Positions 56,316 through 64,000 of a DNA stretch of 64,000 nt are shown here, piece by piece. The stretch comes from Acidihalobacter sp. (lineage in GTDB: Bacteria > Pseudomonadota > Gammaproteobacteria > DSM-5130 > Acidihalobacteraceae), in assembly GCA_027013225.1 (NCBI GenBank), contig JALUXU010000058.1:1-64000 (forward strand), read 5' to 3'. Under the pieces are notes generated by a model. The model saw only the letters and a program-made list of their open reading frames with translations, did not search any database and was not told where the DNA came from. The translations under genes and the position numbers were made by a program. Position 1 is the first letter of the stretch. The number at the start of each line of letters is the position of its first letter.

Positions 56316-57281
56316 TTGGGCGACGGCTTGATGATTCGATGCCCTGATTCGGCAACCTTGATGCGCAGGATTCTCGAGTTCATCATGGCGGGACGGCCGC
56401 AGGCCGTCGGCGCCATCCTGATTTTGACGCTGCTCGGCGCGTTTATTCCGTTTTTCTGGTTGTTGAGTGGCGCGATCATAGCTTTGATCACTTTGCGCAT
56501 GGGGTTTATGCAGGTTCTATGGGTCATAAGCTGGAGCGCGGTTCTGCTCAGCATTGTTTCGCTCGGCTTGTTCGGCACTAGCAGTCGCCTGGGATTGGTG
56601 GGCACATTTGCGGCTAGCGCCGGGTTTGGTTTGGCACAGTGGCTGCCGGTAGCCGTTTTTGCCTGGCCACTGCGTCGCTGGGCCTCATGGTCATTCGTCA
56701 TGCAGGCGATCGGGGTCGCTGGCATGGTGGCTGTTTTGCTGGTACAGGTTTTCAATCCGGATATGACGGCGGTATGGCAGAGGTTCCTTGACGAAGCCTT
56801 GGGCGGATCGATGCAGCGTTTCGGCATGGATGCGGCGCAGGCGAGGATCGCCATCGATAGCATCGCCCCCTATTTTACCGGTATTCTGGCCACCTTGATT
56901 GCCACCGGTATCAGCTTCAGTTTGATACTCGGACGTTACTGGCAGTCCGTGTTGTACAATCCCGGCGGTTTCGCCGAGGAATTTACCCGCTGGAAGGCGA
57001 GTTCCGCGTTTTCTGGCCTGATGCTTGCGCTCAGCGTGGCCGCTATCGTGCTGCATCAGTCTCTGCTGATGCAGATGATGCTGGTGGGATTGGTGCCGTT
57101 TTTCTTTCAATCGCTTGGCTTGGCGCATGCCTTGGTCAAGTTGTACAACATGAGCACGGGTTGGCTGGTCGGTTTGTATGTGCTCCTGGTTTTCATGACG
57201 CTGCAGATGGCGGCCTTGCTGACGGCAATAGGTCTCGTGGATGGCTTCATGGATATCAGGCGCCGCTTGGCGAAGCGCTGA
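56316..57281 (+). CDS. DUF2232-type polytopic membrane protein
   Basis: About 8 TM segments; located between rpsR and rplI as in other proteobacteria; exact start uncertain. Confidence 0.78.
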   Translation: MGDGLMIRCPDSATLMRRILEFIMAGRPQAVGAILILTLLGAFIPFFWLLSGAIIALITLRMGFMQVLWVISWSAVLLSIVSLGLFGTSSRLGLVGTFAASAGFGLAQWLPVAVFAWPLRRWASWSFVMQAIGVAGMVAVLLVQVFNPDMTAVWQRFLDEALGGSMQRFGMDAAQARIAIDSIAPYFTGILATLIATGISFSLILGRYWQSVLYNPGGFAEEFTRWKASSAFSGLMLALSVAAIVLHQSLLMQMMLVGLVPFFFQSLGLAHALVKLYNMSTGWLVGLYVLLVFMTLQMAALLTAIGLVDGFMDIRRRLAKR

Positions 57282-57328
57282 AAGTAGGTTTCAGCGCTTT
57301 TTATCTTTAGATCGCAAGGGTTGGAACA

Positions 57329-57781
57329 ATGGAAGTCATTTTGCTGGAAAAGGTAGATAATCTTGGTAATCTGGGCGATAAGGTGCAGGTGAAATCGGGT
57401 TATGCTCGCAATTACCTGATTCCGCAGGGCAAGGCGAAATACGCCACGCCCGCCAATATCGCTGAATTCGAAGCGCGTCGCGCCGAACTGGAAAAAGCGG
57501 CTGTGGAGGCTCTGGAGGCAGCAAAGGCCCGTGCGGCCAGCCTCGAGGGGATGGAAATCGTCATAACGGCCATGGCGGGCAACGAGGGCAAGCTGTTCGG
57601 GTCGATCGGCACGCAGGATATCGCCGATGCCGTGACCGCCGCCGGCGTTCCGGTGGAGCGGCGCGAAGTCAGGCTGCCGGAAGGCGCCCTGAGGATGGCC
57701 GGGGAATACGACATCGAGCTGCACTTGCAACCCGATATCGACACTGTCATCAAGTTGGTGATCAAGCCGGAAAATGCTTGA
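57329..57781 (+). CDS. rplI: 50S ribosomal protein L9
   Basis: [36 protein letters not shown]. Confidence 0.98.
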   Translation: MEVILLEKVDNLGNLGDKVQVKSGYARNYLIPQGKAKYATPANIAEFEARRAELEKAAVEALEAAKARAASLEGMEIVITAMAGNEGKLFGSIGTQDIADAVTAAGVPVERREVRLPEGALRMAGEYDIELHLQPDIDTVIKLVIKPENA

Positions 57782-57860
57782 GGCGCGCCTCGAGAAAATG
57801 ACTCGTCGGAATGATTGTCGCGATACGCTTGGTGTCCCGTCACCATAACGGATCGCAGGC

Positions 57861-59264
57861 ATGACTCAAACCACTGCCGGAACCCAACGCCGCGTGCCGA
57901 TCTCCAGTGAATCGCTGCGCGTACCGCCGCATTCCGTGGAAGCCGAACAGGCCGTCCTGGGTGGGCTCATGCTCGATAACTCGAGCTGGGAGCAAGTGGC
58001 GGACAGAGTCAACGAAGCGGACTTCTATCGCCAGGATCACAAGCTGATCTTCCGCGCCATTGAGGTTCTGGCCGAAGCCGGCAAGCCCTTGGACGTGGTG
58101 ACGCTGTCGGAAGCGCTGGAGCGCACCGGTAATCTCGAACGTGCGGGCGGACTGGCCTATCTGGGGGCCTTGGCCAAAGACACGCCCAGCGCGGCGAATA
58201 TCCGCGCTTATGCCGACATCGTCCGTGAGCGCTCGATTCTCAGGCAGTTGATCGCTGTCGGTACCCGCATCGCCGACAGTGGCTTCAATCCCGAAGGACG
58301 TGATTCAAGGCAGATACTCGATCAGGCCGAAAAAGAAGTATTCGAGATCGCGGAACAGGGCGTTCGCGGGAGAGCCGGCTTCGTCAGCATCAAGTCGCTC
58401 TTGAGGCCGACACTCGAGCGTATCGAAATGCTCAACGAGCGCGATGATGTCGTCACGGGACTGGCCACTGGTTATGATGAACTCGATGAGCGCACTTCGG
58501 GTTTCCAGGCCGGCGATCTGATCATCGTCGCCGGCCGTCCATCCATGGGGAAAACCACCTTTGCCATGAACATCGCCGAATACGCCGCTCTCAAGCAGCG
58601 CAGCCCGGTGGCGGTGTTCAGCATGGAGATGCCCGGCGATCAGCTCACCTTGCGCCTGCTTTCTTCCCTGGGCCGTATCGATCAGCATCGCCTGCGAACA
58701 GGCAAGCTCGATGAACATGACTGGCCGCGCCTGACCAGCGCCATGCAGATGCTCAGCGACACGCCGATTTTCGTTGACGATACGCCGGCGCTTACGCCTA
58801 CCGAGCTTCGCGCCCGTTCCCGCCGGCTGAAACGCGAGCATGGACTGGGTTTGATCGTCATCGACTATCTGCAACTCATGCAAGTGCCGGGAACCCGCGA
58901 AAATCGAGCCACTGAGATTTCCGAAATATCGCGCTCGCTCAAGACGCTGGCCAAGGAACTCTCAGTGCCGGTGGTCGCGCTCTCGCAACTCAACCGCAGC
59001 CTCGAGCAACGGCCGAACAAGCGGCCGGTGATGTCGGATCTTCGCGAATCAGGCGCCATTGAGCAGGATGCGGATGTGATCCTTTTTATCTATCGGGATG
59101 AGGTTTACAACGAAGACAGCCCCGATAAGGGAACGGCGGAAATACTCATTGCCAAACAGCGCAACGGCCCGATCGGAACCTTCCGCCTGACCTTTCTCGG
59201 TCAGTTCACTCGCTTCGAAAACCATGTTTCAGACGGTTATGCCGAAGGAGGCGGCTTCGGATGA
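57861..59264 (+). CDS. dnaB: Replicative DNA helicase
   Basis: PPHSVEAEQAVLGGLMLDN, GRPSMGKTTFAMNIAE, IDYLQLMQ; no intein seen. Confidence 0.98.
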   Translation: MTQTTAGTQRRVPISSESLRVPPHSVEAEQAVLGGLMLDNSSWEQVADRVNEADFYRQDHKLIFRAIEVLAEAGKPLDVVTLSEALERTGNLERAGGLAYLGALAKDTPSAANIRAYADIVRERSILRQLIAVGTRIADSGFNPEGRDSRQILDQAEKEVFEIAEQGVRGRAGFVSIKSLLRPTLERIEMLNERDDVVTGLATGYDELDERTSGFQAGDLIIVAGRPSMGKTTFAMNIAEYAALKQRSPVAVFSMEMPGDQLTLRLLSSLGRIDQHRLRTGKLDEHDWPRLTSAMQMLSDTPIFVDDTPALTPTELRARSRRLKREHGLGLIVIDYLQLMQVPGTRENRATEISEISRSLKTLAKELSVPVVALSQLNRSLEQRPNKRPVMSDLRESGAIEQDADVILFIYRDEVYNEDSPDKGTAEILIAKQRNGPIGTFRLTFLGQFTRFENHVSDGYAEGGGFG

Positions 59265-60328
59265 GGCGGCCCGCGCGCGCCTGGGTCGATCCGGCGGCGC
59301 TCCGCCATAACCTTGCCGTGGCCAGGCGGCACGCACCACATAGCCGGATCGTGGCCATGGTCAAGGCGAATGCCTACGGCCACGGGCTGGAGAATGTCGC
59401 CGCTGTCCTCGCCGATCGGGTCGATGCCTTCGGGGTGGCTTGCGTGCCGGAAGCCCTTGCTTTGAGAGAGGCGGGCATCGATGGACGCATTCTGGTCACT
59501 CAGGGGTTTCACACCGAAGCAGAACTTCACGATGCCGCCCGTTTCCATCTGGACGTGGTCGTCCATGCCGACTGGCAGCTCAGAGCGCTCGAGAACGCCT
59601 CGCTTCACGCGTTGCCGAAGCTGTGGGTCAAGGTTGATTCGGGCATGCATCGGCTGGGTTTTTCTTCTGAGCAGGTCCCCTTGATCCATGCCTCGCTCAG
59701 CCGCCTTTCCGGGCTTAAAACGCCGCCAGGCCTGTTGACCCATTTCGCCTGCGCCGATCAGCCGGAAAATTCATATACCTCTTTGCAGATTCAGCGCTTC
59801 GATCGCGCCACGCAAGCCTTGCGGGGCGAACGAAGCCTTTGCAATTCCGCTGCCGTATTCACACGTCGGGACGCGCATCGTGACTGGATTCGGCCCGGAA
59901 TCATGCTCTATGGCGCCTCTCCGCTGCAGGGGCGGCCGGCTGATGCGCTGGATCTGCGGCCGGCGATGCATCTGCGCGCGCCTTTGATCGCCATCAACCA
60001 TCGCCGGCGGGGCGATGCCATCGGTTACGGTGGACTCTGGACCTGCCCGCAAGACATGCCGGTCGGGGTGGTCGCCGCCGGTTACGGAGACGGCTATCCT
60101 CGACATGCGCCAAGCGGCGCGCCTGTGGCTTTACGCGGCCGTGTGGCCGCTCTCATTGGCCGCGTGTCAATGGACATGCTGACCATCGACCTGCGCGGCA
60201 TCGATGCCAGGGTGGGTGATGAGGTCGAATTGTGGGGCGGCGCCGTGCCGGTGGATGAAGTGGCGCGCCAGGCGGGGACGATCGCCTATGAACTGCTCTG
60301 TCAGGTCGGCGGCAGATGCCTGAGGTGA
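59261..60328 (+). CDS. alr: Alanine racemase
   Basis: AMVKANAYGHGLENVA, KVDSGMHRLGF, GRVSMDMLTIDL. Confidence 0.97.
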   Translation: MRRPARAWVDPAALRHNLAVARRHAPHSRIVAMVKANAYGHGLENVAAVLADRVDAFGVACVPEALALREAGIDGRILVTQGFHTEAELHDAARFHLDVVVHADWQLRALENASLHALPKLWVKVDSGMHRLGFSSEQVPLIHASLSRLSGLKTPPGLLTHFACADQPENSYTSLQIQRFDRATQALRGERSLCNSAAVFTRRDAHRDWIRPGIMLYGASPLQGRPADALDLRPAMHLRAPLIAINHRRRGDAIGYGGLWTCPQDMPVGVVAAGYGDGYPRHAPSGAPVALRGRVAALIGRVSMDMLTIDLRGIDARVGDEVELWGGAVPVDEVARQAGTIAYELLCQVGGRCLR

Positions 60329-60422
60329 AAAGCCGTGTAAGGCGCGCGGCTGAGTTATTCCGGTATGACAAAAAACTTGATTAATGCTTACATAAATCAA
60401 AAGGCATTGACATCCACGTATC

Positions 60423-60482
60423 AGGGTTTATTCTTGGTGTCCCTGGCAAAAAACCAGAATAATCAGCATATTAGAAAACCCT
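60423..60482 (+). promoter_or_regulatory. Structured leader upstream of fadL/ompP1 homologue
   Basis: AGGGTTT (60423-29)/AAACCCT (60476-82) outer arms; TTATTCTTGG/CCAGAATAA imperfect inner arms. Confidence 0.45.
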
Positions 60483-60510
60483 AATACTTGAAGAAATCGG
60501 AGGATACTTC

Positions 60511-61827
60511 ATGAAGAAGATGGTGAAACGCACCTTATTGGCCGCGTCCGTGGCCGCCGCCGTCGGCGCCATGGGCAATGCCTGGGCCACCAACGGCTAT
60601 GAATTGATCGGCATCGGCAGTTATCAGATGGGCATGGCCGGCGCGGTGGTGGCGGCTCCCGGTTCGGCGATGACCGCCAACACCAACCCGGCGGGCCTGG
60701 CCGACATCGCCCCGCAGGCGGATTTCAGCCTCGAAGCCTTCAGCCCCGACCGGCATGTGAATTTCAAGGCGACAGGAGGGCAGAAGCAGAAAAGCGACGT
60801 GAGCATGTACGGCATCCCGGCCTTGGGCTGGGTCGCTCCGGTGGCGCCGGGCTCCAACATCTATTTCGGTGGCGGCGCGTATGGCACCTCCGGCCTGGGC
60901 GTGGATTATCCGCAGACCATGTATAGCCCGGTAACCAACCCAATGGCGCCACCGAGTTCTAGCAATCCCCCCTTGTACTTCCGCGGCTATAGCAGCCTTT
61001 CGGTCATGGAGCTCGCGCCGGCGGTGGCGATGAAACTCAACGACCGACTCAGCGTCGGCTTCGCACTGAACATCGGCTATCTGCAGGCGTCCTTCCTGCA
61101 GCAGATCGTCTCGGGTGGTGGCAATACGTCTCCTGGGACGGTTCTTCAAGGAGTCAACATGACCCGCTCTTCCAGCGCCTTCGGCCTGGGCGCCACGCTG
61201 GGCGTGTTGTACAAGGTGAACCGCATGTGGACGGTGGGCGCGGCCTATACCAGCGAGCAGCGTTTCGAACTCAAATACAATCTGGCCCCGGGAGATATCA
61301 CCGTAAATGCCATGCCGTATCCCGGCGGCCGCTACACGCTCGTCATGAAGACCCCGCAGATGTTCGCCGTGGGCGCCACCGCGCACATCAACCCGTCGCT
61401 GTCGGTATCCGGCCAGATCAAGTACATCGGCTGGAAGCATGTGATGAACAGCCTGAGCGTCACCGGCCCGAAAAACTACAATGGTTTCACGCCGAAATGG
61501 AAGGATCAGACGGCCTATGCCCTGGCGGTCAACTACAAGGTCAACCCCGCCCTGCAGGTGCGCGCCGGCATCAACTACGCCAAGTCGCCGATCCGCAGCA
61601 ATGAAGTCGGTTACAACCTGATCCTGCCCGCCGTGGTGGAAACCCACTACACGGCCGGCGTGTCCTACCAGATCAACAAGCATTGGGGCATTGGCGGCGC
61701 CCTGATGTACGCGCCCAAGAAGACCTATACCGCGCCCATGACGACCAGTCAGACCAATCCAAACAAGGGCCAGAAGATCGATCTGAGTGAATCGGCCGTT
61801 TCCTTCAACCTGAAATACGTTTTCTAA
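60511..61827 (+). CDS. OmpP1/FadL-family outer-membrane transport protein
   Basis: Signal peptide; NGYELIGIGSYQMGMAGAVVAAPGSAMTANTNPAGLA; terminal SAVSFNLKYVF. Confidence 0.94.
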   Translation: MKKMVKRTLLAASVAAAVGAMGNAWATNGYELIGIGSYQMGMAGAVVAAPGSAMTANTNPAGLADIAPQADFSLEAFSPDRHVNFKATGGQKQKSDVSMYGIPALGWVAPVAPGSNIYFGGGAYGTSGLGVDYPQTMYSPVTNPMAPPSSSNPPLYFRGYSSLSVMELAPAVAMKLNDRLSVGFALNIGYLQASFLQQIVSGGGNTSPGTVLQGVNMTRSSSAFGLGATLGVLYKVNRMWTVGAAYTSEQRFELKYNLAPGDITVNAMPYPGGRYTLVMKTPQMFAVGATAHINPSLSVSGQIKYIGWKHVMNSLSVTGPKNYNGFTPKWKDQTAYALAVNYKVNPALQVRAGINYAKSPIRSNEVGYNLILPAVVETHYTAGVSYQINKHWGIGGALMYAPKKTYTAPMTTSQTNPNKGQKIDLSESAVSFNLKYVF

Positions 61828-61878
61828 GAAAACGAAATGGCACGCCTTGCCAAGGTCTTGCACTGAGGAAGGTCATGA

Positions 61879-61906
61879 AGGGGCATGGCGGCATGCCCCT
61901 TTTTTT
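61879..61906 (+). terminator. Rho-independent terminator after fadL/ompP1
   Basis: AGGGGCATG-GCGG-CATGCCCCT followed by T6. Confidence 0.9.
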
Positions 61907-62025
61907 GGCATTATTTATGCGGAAATGGCCGCAGGATACACTCCATATTCTATCCGCCGCATTCGGCGTTCGCGCCTTGCGGCGGAAACCCCGCAAATCC
62001 ATGACATACCCAGGAGTCGAAGATT

Positions 62026-62970
62026 ATGATCATGCGAAGGTTCGTTAAGTTTTTGATGTTGAGCTTCTGTCTGGCGTTTGTGCTGAGCGCCCAGGCCGCA
62101 GAAACCACGGTGCAGCCTTTCGTGCTCGCCTATATCAGCAATAGCGATTTCAAATCCACGGTCAAGACCGTCGAGCAGAAATTACAAAAGGGCGGTTTCA
62201 AAATCGTAGGCGTATACAATCTCGATTTGAAAAAATTTCATCCCTACCAGGCAGCGACGGTCATCTGCGTGACCAGCCCGGCGTTGCTCGCGGCGGCGGC
62301 GAGAACCTCTCACGGCGGATATGGCGCGGTGGAATCGGTGTCGGTGACGAAGACCGACGGCCAGATCCAGGTCGCCTACCTCAATCCCGTCTATTATTCC
62401 TACGCCTATCGCATGCATGCCGATTTGCAGCCGGTGTTGGAGCATTTGGGCAAAACGCTGGGGATGGAGCAGGCCTTCGGTAAGAAAATGACGCCCAAGT
62501 CGCTTGAAAACTATCACTACACCTTCGGCATGGAGTATTTCAATGAGCCTTTGCATTTGAAAACCTATGCCTCGCACGCGCAGGCGGTGGCGGCGGTCAG
62601 GAAGAATCTGCAGGCCGGAAAGCAACACACCCGTTTCGTCTATGAGGTCAATGTACCCGGCACCGATCAAACCGTGTTCGGCGTGGGGCTGGACAATCCC
62701 AACAACGGCAACGTGAACGACGCCCACATCATGCAGGTGGTGGATTTCAAGAAGCTCAAGGGCACCGCCTATCTGCCCTATCAGATTCTGGTGATGGGCA
62801 ACAAGGTCGAGGCTTTGAACCTTCGTTTCCGGTTGGCGGTGTTTTTCCCGGGCTTGTCGATGATGGGGGGGCATTCCTTCATGTCGCTGATGTCCGCGCC
62901 CGACGCGATCAAGAATGCCTTGACAAAAATGGCGGGCGGCAGCGTCTCCTCCGGTTTTTCGCTATTCTGA
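62026..62970 (+). CDS. Exported protein, possibly DUF302-related
   Basis: Signal peptide to SAQAAE; VEQKLQKGGFKIVGVYNLDLKKFHPYQAATVICVTSP. Confidence 0.65.
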   Translation: MIMRRFVKFLMLSFCLAFVLSAQAAETTVQPFVLAYISNSDFKSTVKTVEQKLQKGGFKIVGVYNLDLKKFHPYQAATVICVTSPALLAAAARTSHGGYGAVESVSVTKTDGQIQVAYLNPVYYSYAYRMHADLQPVLEHLGKTLGMEQAFGKKMTPKSLENYHYTFGMEYFNEPLHLKTYASHAQAVAAVRKNLQAGKQHTRFVYEVNVPGTDQTVFGVGLDNPNNGNVNDAHIMQVVDFKKLKGTAYLPYQILVMGNKVEALNLRFRLAVFFPGLSMMGGHSFMSLMSAPDAIKNALTKMAGGSVSSGFSLF

Positions 62971-62971
62971 G

Positions 62972-63018
62972 AATTTACGGCGTAAATTTGTGACCCCGGC
63001 TTGTCCGGGGTTTTTTTT
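62972..63018 (+). terminator. Rho-independent terminator after the exported protein
   Basis: AATTTAC-GGC-GTAAATT hairpin then ACCCCGG-CTTGT-CCGGGG-T8. Confidence 0.9.
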
Positions 63019-63068
63019 GTCCCCATCTTTGGCGAGAATGCGGCAAATATCTTCAGGAGTCAGTTTTG

Positions 63069-63485
63069 ATGAAATCGATCAAAGTCACCAATCTGGGTGA
63101 AATCCGCAATGAGCTGAACAAGTACAAACGCGGCAAGAAATTTGACATACATCAGTTCAACCAGGTGGCGCGATTGGCATGGCTTGGCAAGATCGTAATG
63201 CATCCGCTGGACAGGGAAGATGCGGAGTGCAAGGCTTTTTTGCTCTATTGTGACTTTCCGGACGAGTTTCAGAATCATTTTCTGGACGTCGATCAGGATC
63301 TGGTAGGTCAGATGCATATCGTCGATGGCGAGCAGGCCGAAGCCCTGGCGCAGATTCTTCGCCAAGGGATCGAAGAGCGGGCCCAGTTGTATCAAGGATT
63401 GCGGCAAAGGGATTTCTATTTCGATCAATTTTACAAACCGCGCGACAAGAAGAAAAAAAACGAGACAGATGAAGCAGGAAACTGA
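63069..63485 (+). CDS. Uncharacterised soluble protein, lysine-rich C-terminus
   Basis: Plausible RBS (caggag) upstream; MKSIKVTNLGEIRNELNKYKRGKKFDIHQFNQVARLAWLGKIVMHP; no family recognised. Confidence 0.7.
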   Translation: MKSIKVTNLGEIRNELNKYKRGKKFDIHQFNQVARLAWLGKIVMHPLDREDAECKAFLLYCDFPDEFQNHFLDVDQDLVGQMHIVDGEQAEALAQILRQGIEERAQLYQGLRQRDFYFDQFYKPRDKKKKNETDEAGN

Positions 63486-63494
63486 CGCGGAAAA

Positions 63495-64000
63495 ATGAAC
63501 GTGACGGGCCTGCGCCTGTTGCATCTGGGCCATGTTGACCCTTTTTATTTGCATGCCGCCTATTCAGGCTTGGCGGAATCGCTGCATGAGGATGACCCTG
63601 GCTGGTTGTTGTTGGCGCGCAGCGCACGCGGCCATGTGGCTCTCGGAGCCAGTCAGTATGCGGATGCGGAATTGGATATCGAAGCCTGCCGACGCTTGCA
63701 GACGCCGATCGTTCAGCGTCCCCTGGGCGGAGGCAGCGTATGGGTCGACAAACATCAACTATGCGTGTTCTTCATCGTCCCCCGCCGTGAAAGACAACAG
63801 GATTTCTTTTCACGTTGTCTGCGCGTTCTAAGGGCAATGTATAGCGAGTTGGGCGTTGCGGCAAAAGTGGTCCGCGATCAGGATATTTGGGCAGGGGGAT
63901 CAAAGCTGCTTGGCAGCGGCGGGGCTTCAATCGGCAAGGCGCAGGTGTTCGGGGCCAGTATTATCGAACTGTTCGCCGCCGAACAATTCGCCGCCTGTGT
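63495..64000 (+). CDS. Lipoate-protein ligase / BPL_LplA_LipB-type protein (3' end beyond window)
   Basis: Frame from ATG 63495 open to the edge: QRPLGGGSVWVDKHQLCVFF and DIWAGGSKLLGSGGASIG resemble LplA RRxxGGG and K(I/L)xG motifs. Confidence 0.75.
   Translation, partial: MNVTGLRLLHLGHVDPFYLHAAYSGLAESLHEDDPGWLLLARSARGHVALGASQYADAELDIEACRRLQTPIVQRPLGGGSVWVDKHQLCVFFIVPRRERQQDFFSRCLRVLRAMYSELGVAAKVVRDQDIWAGGSKLLGSGGASIGKAQVFGASIIELFAAEQFAAC

Noticed and set aside
57861-59264. Possible intein or split in dnaB
   Set aside because: Length and motifs are those of a normal uninterrupted DnaB
60535-61863. 442-aa minus-strand ORF antisense to fadL/ompP1
   Set aside because: Shadow ORF over a well-supported outer-membrane protein gene with terminator; low-complexity His/Gly/Ala composition

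Overview
The 64-kb window is gene-dense chromosomal DNA, GC-moderate, from what looks like a gammaproteobacterium (species not assigned). Most genes are housekeeping. The left half keeps a recognisable conserved block: rpoN/hpf/ptsN, lptBAC-kdsCD-yrbG, mlaFEDCB-murA-hisG-hisD-hisC, nif3-like, sspAB, gmhA/diaA-like, yraN and lpoA. This block has distinctive insertions (epimerase/LLM/DUF72-like, aroG-type DAHP synthase, glcD-like) and apparent absences (ibaG, algW, petABC). The right half carries ilvD, an ABC-F ATPase, lgt, bpt-alaX, mtfA, pdxH, purT, sdhCDAB-sdhE-ygfX, nfu, rpsF-rpsR-rplI-dnaB-alr and a fadL/ompP1 homologue. The first 113 bp read as the C-terminus of an IS110-family transposase, and the last 500 bp as the start of a lipoate-ligase-like gene. 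The most unusual loci are: (1) a single-RecA-domain DEAD-box-like protein (39136-40293) in which Walker A, DEAD and SAT motifs are all degenerate, fused to a basic low-complexity tail; (2) a MurE-type ligase outside a dcw cluster whose meso-DAP motif DNPR reads SMTH; (3) a DAHP synthase placed between hisG and hisD; (4) several structured non-coding segments (mlaB-murA gap, fadL leader, rpsF leader, purT-sdhC divergent region). No tRNA, rRNA or CRISPR array was seen. All family calls are from motif reading by eye, and no database search was run.
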